Of a DNA stretch of 5,832 nucleotides, positions 1 to 5,152 are shown in pieces (position 1 is the first letter of the stretch; every line of letters begins with the position of its first letter). The notes below the pieces were generated by a model, which was not told where the DNA came from, did no database searches, and saw only the letters and a program-made list of their open reading frames with translations. Made by a program: the position numbers and the translations under genes. The stretch comes from Verrucomicrobiales bacterium (GTDB lineage Bacteria; Verrucomicrobiota; Verrucomicrobiia; Verrucomicrobiales; DEV007). Location of the stretch: positions 1-5,832 of the forward strand of contig SLGN01000704.1 of the NCBI GenBank assembly GCA_007123695.1, in the 5' to 3' direction.

Positions 1-538
1 CGATCGCCGCCTGCATCGGCGTCTCGGCCCCAGGACTCTTGCACTCCACCACCACCAGAGGCAGGCCGTTGACGAAAAGCACCACGTCGGGGATCACGTG
101 CCCGCGACCGCTCCCCAGCTCCACTTTGAACTGATTGACGACGAGAAAGTCGTTGTTCTCCGGATGCTCGAAATCGAAGTAGCGCACCGGCTGCGGGCGC
201 CCGTGATCCCAGTCCGGCAGGCCCTCGGCCACCGTGCCTTTCAGCAGCAGGCGCGTCGCCGATTCGTTGACATCCATCAGCGAATGCCCCTCGGCCTGCT
301 CCAGGTCGCGGATCGCCTTCCCGACGCGCGCCTCGTCGAGCCAGGGCTCGCCGTCGCGGAGGTTGATGCGCCGCAGCGCGTCCGCGAGCCGTCCGCGCAG
401 CCACACCTCGCGAAAGCTCCCGCGCTCGGTGAACTCCGGCACCTGGGTGTCGCCCTCGATCCACTGCCAGCCCATGGCGCGGAACTGCTCGCAGAGCGGG
501 CGCTCGACCAGGTCGGTTTCCCAGGGGATGGCGCTCAT
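1..538 (-). CDS. hsdR: Type I restriction endonuclease subunit R (HsdR), N-terminal part
   Basis: The reading frame opens with ATG at 538 and runs off the left edge after 179 residues with no stop. HsdR is the motor and nuclease subunit of type I restriction enzymes: it cleaves unmodified DNA after ATP-driven translocation, in complex with HsdM and HsdS. The visible part is the N-terminal nuclease region. It starts MSAIPWETDLVE and has a PD-(D/E)xK-type core, IPD (Asp151) followed by VVLFVNGLPLVVVECKSP (Glu165, Lys167), a signature of HsdR proteins. The helicase domains would lie outside the window. The start overlaps the stop of the upstream PIN toxin as ATGA, and no clear Shine-Dalgarno sequence precedes it, so translation probably depends on coupling to the toxin gene. 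HsdM and HsdS are not immediately upstream, where they are often found. The family call is firm; whether the protein is complete cannot be seen. Confidence 0.93.
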   Translation of the reverse strand, partial: MSAIPWETDLVERPLCEQFRAMGWQWIEGDTQVPEFTERGSFREVWLRGRLADALRRINLRDGEPWLDEARVGKAIRDLEQAEGHSLMDVNESATRLLLKGTVAEGLPDWDHGRPQPVRYFDFEHPENNDFLVVNQFKVELGSGRGHVIPDVVLFVNGLPLVVVECKSPGAETPMQAAI

Positions 539-939
539 GGGGTCGGGGGAATGAGGAAAGCGCCGGGAATGCCTTGGTCCAGAGTCGCCAGACGCGCTCC
601 GCGCGCTGCGGAGAGGCCGAGCAAATGGCCGTCGATGGTCTGACGGCCTGTCCTCACCCACGACGGCAGATCGACCGCGCCTCGCTCGTCCGGGAGAAAC
701 ACGACCCTGCGCTTCGACTGCCTGCGGAAGCGGGCCAGGGTCTTCACCGACTCCCGGACTTCCACGCGGTATTGCGGGGCCTGATTCAGGATTCTCACGT
801 AGCCAAGCTCGGTGATGGAGCAAGTGGCGAGCGCGTCCTCGCTCGGCAGGGTTTCCAGCCAGGCGCTCATGCGCGGATGGTGTTCGTGGGCAGCGAACAG
901 AGCGGCGATCAGGGCGTTGACGTCGAGCAGCCAGGTCAT
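535..939 (-). CDS. PIN-domain toxin, VapC-like ribonuclease (module 1)
   Basis: A 134-residue single-domain PIN protein, the usual size for VapC toxins, which are Mg-dependent ribonucleases that cut tRNA or rRNA when freed from their antitoxin. The expected acidic residues are present: Asp6 in MTWLLDVNAL, Glu44 in CSITELGYVRIL, Asp103 in TIDGHLLGL and Asp121 in LATLDQGI, so the enzyme looks intact. I chose ATG 939 over an in-frame ATG at 972: 939 places the first catalytic Asp at residue 6, as is normal, and lies 4 bases after the antitoxin stop (TGA CGCC ATG), whereas 972 would overlap the antitoxin by 29 bases and add an unconserved extension. The Shine-Dalgarno signal is weak, consistent with coupled translation. 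The stop overlaps the hsdR start. The natural RNA target cannot be read from sequence. Confidence 0.9.
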   Translation of the reverse strand: MTWLLDVNALIAALFAAHEHHPRMSAWLETLPSEDALATCSITELGYVRILNQAPQYRVEVRESVKTLARFRRQSKRRVVFLPDERGAVDLPSWVRTGRQTIDGHLLGLSAARGARLATLDQGIPGAFLIPPTP

Positions 940-943
940 GGCG

Positions 944-1204
944 TCATGGGAAGTCGGCCAGCAGCTCGGCAACCTGCTCGGAAGTCAGAAAGGGGGCGTC
1001 ATCGTCGACGACCTCCAGCACCGGCAGACCGGTGGCCTTGCTGAGACCTTGGCGGAATCGGGGTCGGCGCGGCCCTTTCGGGACGAGAACCAGACGGTCC
1101 GTCTCGACCACGACGTCCATCTCGGATCCGGCAACCAGCCCCAGCCGCCGCCGGGCCGCCGCCGGTAGCACCACCTGCCCTTTGCTGGAGAGCTTCGTTT
1201 TCAT
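944..1204 (-). CDS. AbrB/MazE-fold antitoxin, VapB-like (module 1)
   Basis: An 86-residue antitoxin for the PIN toxin that follows 4 bases downstream. Residues 1-45 form a SpoVT-AbrB swapped-hairpin DNA-binding domain: MKTKLSSKGQVVLPAAARRR is the typical opening (S/TxKGQVxLP, then a basic helix), followed by LGLVAGSEMDVVVE and a strand ending VPK. Residues 46-86 are a linker and an acidic, hydrophobic tail (LEVVDDDAP, then EQVAELLADF) of the kind that wraps into the PIN active site. Proteins of this sort usually dimerise, bind their own promoter and repress it, more strongly when complexed with toxin. The ATG at 1204 is the natural start because the conserved domain begins at residue 1. It sits just below a promoter with an inverted repeat on its -10. 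No strong Shine-Dalgarno sequence is seen. Confidence 0.9.
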   Translation of the reverse strand: MKTKLSSKGQVVLPAAARRRLGLVAGSEMDVVVETDRLVLVPKGPRRPRFRQGLSKATGLPVLEVVDDDAPFLTSEQVAELLADFP

Positions 1205-1205
1205 C

Positions 1206-1220
1206 GTAAGGAGTTCTTAC
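1206..1220. promoter_or_regulatory. Candidate operator: inverted repeat on the module 1 -10 box
   Basis: GTAAG-GAGTT-CTTAC is a perfect 5-base inverted repeat with a 5-base centre. It covers the -10 element and ends 1 base before the antitoxin start codon. AbrB-fold antitoxins commonly repress their own promoters through such short palindromes, so this is a reasonable autoregulatory site. The arms are short and chance is not excluded. Confidence 0.4.
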
Positions 1221-1242
1221 CATGTCAGTGCCCTCAGGTCAA
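1214..1242 (-). promoter_or_regulatory. Promoter of module 1 (probably also serving hsdR)
   Basis: On the minus strand a -35 element TTGACC (1242-1237) is followed, after exactly 17 bases, by TAAGAA (1219-1214), preceded by TGG, giving an extended -10 (TGnTAAGAA). The predicted start of transcription is only a few bases from the antitoxin ATG at 1204. Because antitoxin, toxin and hsdR are tightly packed with no gap for another promoter, this is the best visible candidate for driving all three. The call rests on consensus matching by eye. Confidence 0.55.
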
Positions 1243-1265
1243 CCCGGAAGACAAGCGGGGTGAGA

Positions 1266-1284
1266 CCGTTCGCCTCGCTAACGG
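1266..1284. repeat. Weak hairpin between modules 2 and 1
   Basis: CCGTT and AACGG arms flank a 9-base centre in which a further GC/GC pair can form. It lies 32-50 bases past the stop of the module 2 toxin and upstream of the module 1 promoter, where a terminator could sit. No run of T follows on the minus strand (the next bases are TCTCACC), so intrinsic termination is doubtful. The rest of the 111-base spacer holds the module 1 promoter and no gene. Confidence 0.25.
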
Positions 1285-1315
1285 ACACCAAGGGCCGCCA
1301 ATTCCGGGATGCCTC

Positions 1316-1729
1316 CTACGAAGGAAGCCGCTCGGCGAGGTCGATCTGGCGCAAGTAGCGCTCTGGAATGCCGCGAAAATGGGGATCGCGATGCACCAGC
1401 ACGAGGTCTTGAACCGAAGCGGTCGCAGCGATCACCGAGTCGATGGTTGGCAGACGCTCCGGAGTCGCCCGGCGAATGGCGATGGCACGCTCCGCCACAG
1501 CCTCGTCGGCGACCGTCACTGCCACGAAAAGCGCACGGTGCAACTCCCATTCCGACTCGAAGGCTTCGTCCGCGCCGAGAGCCTTCAGCCGCGCCCAAAA
1601 CTCCACGACGCCGAGCGCCGGGAACGCGACTTCCGTCCCTTCGCTCTCGAACAGGGCAGCCACCCTCTCGCCTCCTTCCTCGCGGAGGAAATAGGCCAGA
1701 AAGGCAGAAGTGTCGAGCAGGTGCGTCAC
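1316..1729 (-). CDS. PIN-domain toxin, VapC-like ribonuclease (module 2)
   Basis: A 137-residue PIN protein with all four usual acidic positions: Asp6 in MTHLLDTSAFLAYFL, Glu43 in LGVVEFWARL, Asp97 in TIDSVIAATA and Asp115 in LVHRDPHFRGI. The length and motif order match VapC-type ribonucleases. The start is a GTG at 1729, which overlaps the antitoxin stop as GTGA. A purine-rich GGGAGGGG, ending 6 bases before the GTG, is a strong ribosome binding site and decides this start. The same frame stays open further upstream to 1903, but that part is arginine/glycine-rich out-of-frame translation of the antitoxin gene and should be left off. The sequence differs clearly from the module 1 toxin, so the modules are not a recent duplication. 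The target RNA is unknown. Confidence 0.92.
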   Translation of the reverse strand: MTHLLDTSAFLAYFLREEGGERVAALFESEGTEVAFPALGVVEFWARLKALGADEAFESEWELHRALFVAVTVADEAVAERAIAIRRATPERLPTIDSVIAATASVQDLVLVHRDPHFRGIPERYLRQIDLAERLPS

Positions 1730-1992
1730 GGCTGGCCCCTCCCATCGTCTTCGCGGACGCGGTCCTCGATGAGTTCGGCGATGGGGTCCGAACCCGGCTT
1801 GCGATAGCGGGCCCCGCGCCCGAAAAGCCGGCGTGCCAGCTCCGCCTTGGTCGGGATCACCCGCACCGTCACCTCGTCGCTGCCCTGCTCCGGCTCCCGC
1901 CACTCAAGCCGGCAGCCGGGGGTGATGCCCATCTTGCGGGACAGCTCCGCAGGAATGGTGACCATGTTCTTCGTGGTGACGGTCGTTTGCAT
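1726..1992 (-). CDS. AbrB/MazE-fold antitoxin, VapB-like (module 2)
   Basis: An 88-residue antitoxin paired with the overlapping PIN toxin. It begins MQTTVTTKNMVTIPAELSRK, a SpoVT-AbrB DNA-binding fold (TxKNMVTIPxELxxKMGIxPG), with a strand region ending VTVRVIP near residue 47. The remainder (KAELARRLFGRGARYRK, then DPIAELIEDRVREDD) is a charged tail suited to toxin binding. I chose ATG 1992 because the conserved domain starts there and a promoter fits just upstream. The same frame is open without a stop for more than 400 bases upstream, into the remnant of another PIN toxin, so a read-through fusion is formally possible. No Shine-Dalgarno sequence precedes the ATG (GTGCCCCC), consistent with leaderless or near-leaderless translation. 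Confidence 0.88.
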   Translation of the reverse strand: MQTTVTTKNMVTIPAELSRKMGITPGCRLEWREPEQGSDEVTVRVIPTKAELARRLFGRGARYRKPGSDPIAELIEDRVREDDGRGQP

Positions 1993-1998
1993 GGGGGC

Positions 1999-2027
1999 AC
2001 GGTAAATCCATGCGCTTGTCGAGTCAA
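1999..2027 (-). promoter_or_regulatory. Promoter of module 2, possibly leaderless
   Basis: On the minus strand TTGACT (2027-2022) and TACCGT (2004-1999) are separated by 17 bases. The -35 matches five of six consensus positions; the -10 keeps the important T, A and final T. The antitoxin ATG begins only 6 bases after the -10, so transcription would start at or about the start codon. Confidence 0.5.
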
Positions 2028-2040
2028 TGGTTAGACCAAT
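2026..2040. promoter_or_regulatory. Candidate operator beside the module 2 -35 box
   Basis: On the minus strand ATTGGT-CTA-ACCATT is an inverted repeat with one mismatch around a 3-base centre (perfect core TGGT/ACCA). It abuts and slightly overlaps the -35 element of the module 2 promoter, a suitable place for antitoxin binding. It is not the same sequence as the module 1 repeat, as expected if the two antitoxins recognise different sites. It is short and could be chance. Confidence 0.28.
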
Positions 2041-2124
2041 CGATGGAGCATCGCCTCGGTTCACGGCTCGATCGAGCGCCACTCCTTCCATTTGCCAAGG
2101 GACAAGCCGCCCGCCAGCTCGCCT

Positions 2125-2400
2125 CGGATCGTCGGCGTAGGAGCGCTCCAGCTCGATCAGGGCTTCGATCTCCGGCTCGGCCTGAAACGGGATATCCAGC
2201 AAGCCGCGCCTCACGAATTCCACCACGACGAGGGGATCGCCGCCGAGGCGTCGCACGATGTGCTGCGCCTCCGACAAGACGGCCTCGCAGGTCAGCAGCG
2301 GCGGCTTGACCTGCGCCCATTCGCTGCGTGCCCACGCGTGATGCTGGTCGCGGGCGATCAACAGCGCCACGATGGGGCCGGTATCAACGAGGACGACGTC
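2125..2400 (-). pseudogene. PIN-domain toxin remnant (module 3)
   Basis: The frame reads VVLVDTGPIVALLIARDQHH, then PPLLTCEAVLSEAQHIVRR, LGGDPLVVVEFVRRGLLDIPF and IELERSYADDP. This is the first two-thirds of a PIN toxin of the DTGPxVALL type, including the first Asp (2385-2383) and the Glu motif. Two things are wrong. No ATG, GTG or TTG occurs in frame before the first Asp; the first is GTG 2370, inside the domain, and the place where family members would start (2394) is GTC. After YADDP the expected Asp-containing motif (of the LADAxLV kind) is not found in any of the three frames. The frame continues open to the module 2 antitoxin, and LTIDSTSAWIYR at 2030-1995 faintly recalls a PIN C-terminus, though this stretch also overlaps the module 2 promoter. 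It is most likely a dead gene. Confidence 0.7.
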
Positions 2401-2649
2401 TTTTACGGCGATGATCCCTTTCCAAAGCCTCGTAGAGGTATTCCTTGTTGGTGGAGGAATCCGCCGGCCCGTCGAAAATCCCCACCAGATCCGCCACCAG
2501 ATCGAGGCAGGACGGACCCTCGCCCTGCTCGCGGCTCTCGGCCAGCGTGCGCTCCAGGCTTTCGCGGATCACGACGGATTTCGGCACCCCGCGCCGCCGG
2601 GCCTCATGGTCCAAAGGGCTTCGGGGAGCTTGACGGTGACCGTGGGCAT
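2384..2649 (-). pseudogene. Ribbon-helix-helix antitoxin, frameshifted (module 3)
   Basis: The gene starts ATG 2649 with MPTVTVKLPEAL, a typical ribbon strand of a CopG/RHH antitoxin, but this frame then drifts and stops at 2569 after 26 residues. The expected helices continue in another frame from 2611: DHEARRRGVPKSVVIRESLE, then SCLDLVADLVGIFDGPADSSTNKEYL, a toxin-binding tail seen in this antitoxin type, ending HRRKRRRPR at 2384. The break lies between 2620 and 2611. Family members usually have a few more residues between EAL and DHEA, so a small deletion (for example 7 bases) would explain it. The stop overlaps the first Asp codon of the PIN remnant, the normal arrangement for such pairs. 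A sequencing error is possible, but decay of the partner toxin argues for a real lesion. Confidence 0.75.
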
Positions 2650-2882
2650 GGCTATATGGTAATACCGGATTTGGAGAAGGCAATACGGGAGGGTTCACAG
2701 GGCGGGAAAGTTGCGCCAGAAGGTTCCGCATCCTCGGTTCCCGTGGCAAGCCGGGCGAGCGCCAACTCCGCCATCCGCGTCGCACTGTCGCTCTTGTCTG
2801 GCATCGCGCCCTCGCTCCAAAACCGGTCGCAGCAGCCGCAGCACCTCCTCCTCTTGCTCCCTCGCGAAGACACCTTAGCAGC
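2650..2882. other. Spacer between the protease and module 3, no convincing gene
   Basis: These 233 bases follow the protease stop. On the minus strand a frame is open from GTG 2873 to TAG 2652 (73 residues). An internal ATG at 2804 has a GGAGCGAGG-like ribosome site and would give a 50-residue peptide starting MPDKSDSATRMAEL. That frame ends 2 bases before the RHH start. The product is compositionally odd (a CCGCC stretch, then a proline-rich part) and matches nothing I recognise, and its end lies in the module 3 promoter-like region. I do not call it a gene. No good terminator hairpin with a T-run was found after the protease. Confidence 0.35.
2652..2683 (-). promoter_or_regulatory. AT-rich promoter-like segment of module 3
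   Basis: Just upstream of the RHH start at 2649 the minus strand reads TATTACCATATAGCC, AT-rich in a GC-rich setting. It includes a 9-base palindrome, GGTATTACC (2666-2658), that could be an operator. TATTAC (2664-2659) would serve as a -10, but the nearest -35 candidate, TTGCCT (2683-2678), is only 13 bases away, which is too close. It is probably a relic or weak promoter. Confidence 0.3.
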
Positions 2883-5132
2883 TCAAACCTCAGTCTCAAG
2901 CAGCACAGGGGTCAATGCCTGCAACTCTGGAAACCCCGCCAGCACCCGCTCGTAGATGTCAGGATACTTGGGAGCGTGAACGGAAATCACCATGGCGTAG
3001 CGAATCTGGCGGGCCGCCTTGTCGTCGGTCACTCCTCGGCGGGGGATAAAATGAAGGTCGAAGACGGGCTCGTCCAGCAAGGAAGCATCGACGCGCCGGG
3101 ATTCGTGGAGCACCGTCTCCCACTTCCGGTGCCGGATGCGCCGCTCTTCTTCGGTGGCGTAGCTACCGCTCGTGAAAAACGGCTTTGTCATCGCATATCT
3201 GGAATGCTCTCCCGTTTCCTTGTTCAGTCTCCGCTTCTGGCAATTCGGGCGGTAGACGATCTCAACCCCGCTATTGGTGTAGTTGGCCGGATCCGCCGCG
3301 CTGATCTCAGTGGCATAGCAAAGAGTCGCGGTGATACGGATGCGGCCTTCGAGACCGTGGGGAATCGGAATCCTCGCGCGGAGGATCTTCTTTGGCGGCA
3401 AGGAGCCTTGATAAATCACCCTCGCCGTAGCGTCGGGGCAGAGGGCGAGCGCCTCCTCGTCTGCGAGGCGTCCCCAACCGACATCCTCCTCGTGGTTTCC
3501 GTCCGGCTCCGCCGAATGGATAAGGATGCATCGCAGCGTAAGCGGATTCAGCGACGCGGTGAAAAGTGACCGCAGGCCAAGCGCGGCTCGTGTGACGAGA
3601 GGCGCGGCGAAACTCGTTCCCATGTCCGCATCGACCACATGCCCGCTCCCGCGCTTTCGCAGCACATGGAACGGGCTGGCCTCCGATCCTCCGAATGCCA
3701 CAAGGTCGGGCTTCGTCCTCCCAGGTCTGCGTCCTGGACCCTTGGCGCTGTATTTCGCACGGGACCATGCCGCGTCGACCCGGTCCGCAGCGCCGACGCA
3801 AAGGCAGTTCACTCCGTCGCCGGGCGACTGGATTCGGCAGAGCGGCTCGGGATCTTCGCCGTTGTTGCCGGCCGCTGCCACGATCAGCCGGTCGCCGTCC
3901 GCCGCCAACGAGTCGAGAGTGCTTGTCCACGCATGGACCTCGTCGTCGTCCACCGACACGTCGGGACCGAGGCTTAGATTGTAGAGGTCGTGAGAGCCGG
4001 TCTCGATCACATCCTGCACCCGGCGCAGCACTTGGTAGGCGTGGACATCGCCGCCAGCTGCATCCGCCGCATCCAGCACGCGGAAGTGATCGACCGATCC
4101 GTAGGGCCTCCGCGCGCCACCGTCCAGCGCCCCCCACATCACGGCGCCCGTCACCGCGAGACCGTGGTCGGTAAAATGCGGTTCGGCGCTTGAGACGCCG
4201 GGGGCCGGGTAGGACATCACATGATCGATCCCATGATCGGCTGGCAGCCCGCCGTCTAGGACGGCGACCCGGATCGCGGGGTTCAACGGCGGTTCGGCGG
4301 GCAGGGAAAACGGGCGGCCCAGCGACCTCGTAAGACGCGGCGACGGGAGCGCACGGAGCCGTGCCGGCGGGCGGATCGTACGCACGAAAGAGAAGAGCGC
4401 TACCTTTCGGATCGCCTCGCGATCCCCCCGAACTGGGACGAACACAAGGCCAGGAACCTCGATTCTCAGATCTCTGAAAACCTCCACCCCAAGCTTGTCC
4501 GCGTAGTGCAAGAAAGCGGGGACCACTTTGCGCTCCTCGCCTTCCGGCAGGTGGAGCGCCACCTCCGCAACCCCGGTCTGTCGCACCTGATTGTCGATCC
4601 TGACCCGTCCCTCCCGGTCGAGATCCGAGATCGGGCGGATGTCTTCGATCATCCCCATGCGAGACGCCAACCCGTCTGCTCTCGATTCCCCGCCGAGTGC
4701 GATGTCCCACCGGTGCAAATCGCTGGTCGCAGCAGCCATGTAGAGATCGACCGTCTCCACCTCTCGCGGAGAGCTCGCGGCGTCCTTCGCGGGAGTTTTG
4801 CTCCATTTGGCAGGTTCGACCCGGCGGGCGCGGCTCCCTACGGATCGCAGGCCGAGACCGCGGAAGAGCTTTTCAGGATAGGACGATTTCGCAAGGAATT
4901 CCGGGTGCAGCGTCACCATCACTACGGCCCGTCCCTGGGGCAGCGCTTCGGCAGGCAAGCGTTCGACGCTTTGCACGACACGCTTCAGGCGCGGAACGAG
5001 CCGCTCCCGCACCTCCGCCGCATCGTAGACCGGGTGCTTTTCCGGCTTCGGCCCGGAAATGAAGTCAGCTTCGGCGGTCAAGCGTTCGCCATGACCAATG
5101 AGATAACGCGGATTTCGAGGTTTCGAGTTCAT
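2883..5132 (-). CDS. Subtilisin-like serine protease (peptidase family S8), ATPase-associated
   Basis: A complete 749-residue S8 protease. The catalytic Asp is Asp293 in VAVLDGG, the His is His323 in HFTDHGLAVTG, the oxyanion Asn is Asn423 in AAAGNNG and the nucleophile is Ser507 in DMGTSFAAP, all in subtilisin order, so it should be active. There is no signal peptide or membrane segment: the protein begins MNSKPRNPRYLIGHG and should be cytoplasmic, unlike most secreted subtilisins. Residues 1-285 form a long N-terminal region with a conserved-looking VTLHPEFLAKS, then GLRSVGSRARRV; residues about 565-749 form a C-terminal domain of unknown role. I see no reason to read the N-terminal region as an ordinary secretion propeptide. 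ATG 5132 lies 20 bases after the stop of an AAA+ ATPase, implying an operon and a joint function, plausibly ATPase-gated proteolysis in defence. The substrate is unknown. The Asp motif is DGG where classical subtilisins have D[ST]G. Confidence 0.93.
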   Translation of the reverse strand: MNSKPRNPRYLIGHGERLTAEADFISGPKPEKHPVYDAAEVRERLVPRLKRVVQSVERLPAEALPQGRAVVMVTLHPEFLAKSSYPEKLFRGLGLRSVGSRARRVEPAKWSKTPAKDAASSPREVETVDLYMAAATSDLHRWDIALGGESRADGLASRMGMIEDIRPISDLDREGRVRIDNQVRQTGVAEVALHLPEGEERKVVPAFLHYADKLGVEVFRDLRIEVPGLVFVPVRGDREAIRKVALFSFVRTIRPPARLRALPSPRLTRSLGRPFSLPAEPPLNPAIRVAVLDGGLPADHGIDHVMSYPAPGVSSAEPHFTDHGLAVTGAVMWGALDGGARRPYGSVDHFRVLDAADAAGGDVHAYQVLRRVQDVIETGSHDLYNLSLGPDVSVDDDEVHAWTSTLDSLAADGDRLIVAAAGNNGEDPEPLCRIQSPGDGVNCLCVGAADRVDAAWSRAKYSAKGPGRRPGRTKPDLVAFGGSEASPFHVLRKRGSGHVVDADMGTSFAAPLVTRAALGLRSLFTASLNPLTLRCILIHSAEPDGNHEEDVGWGRLADEEALALCPDATARVIYQGSLPPKKILRARIPIPHGLEGRIRITATLCYATEISAADPANYTNSGVEIVYRPNCQKRRLNKETGEHSRYAMTKPFFTSGSYATEEERRIRHRKWETVLHESRRVDASLLDEPVFDLHFIPRRGVTDDKAARQIRYAMVISVHAPKYPDIYERVLAGFPELQALTPVLLETEV

Positions 5133-5152
5133 TTCACGGAGTCAAGGTTGGA

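Noticed and set aside
98..643. 181-residue plus-strand frame
   Set aside because: Antisense to the hsdR N-terminus and the end of the PIN toxin; the minus-strand frame contains the HsdR nuclease motif.
940..972. Upstream ATG (972) for the module 1 PIN toxin
   Set aside because: It would overlap the antitoxin by 29 bases and add 11 residues ahead of the normal MTWLLDVN start; ATG 939 fits both the domain and the 4-base spacing.
1266..1284. Intrinsic terminator between modules 2 and 1
   Set aside because: The stem is only 5 pairs plus a broken extension and no T-run follows on the minus strand; listed as a weak hairpin only.
1309..2034. 241-residue plus-strand frame and the overlapping 142-residue frame at 1379-1807
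   Set aside because: They lie opposite the module 2 antitoxin and toxin, which have clear family motifs; the translations are RP-rich and not protein-like.
2652..2873. 73-residue (or 50-residue from 2804) minus-strand peptide
   Set aside because: No recognised domain, odd composition, and its 3' end occupies the promoter-like region of module 3. Kept only as a note under the spacer.
2092..2955. 287-residue open frame on the plus strand
   Set aside because: Low-complexity, proline- and arginine-rich translation opposite the module 3 genes and the end of the protease; no motif, no ribosome site.
3307..4806. 499-residue open frame on the minus strand
   Set aside because: A shifted frame inside the S8 protease, very rich in Arg, Gly and Pro; a by-product of GC-rich codons.
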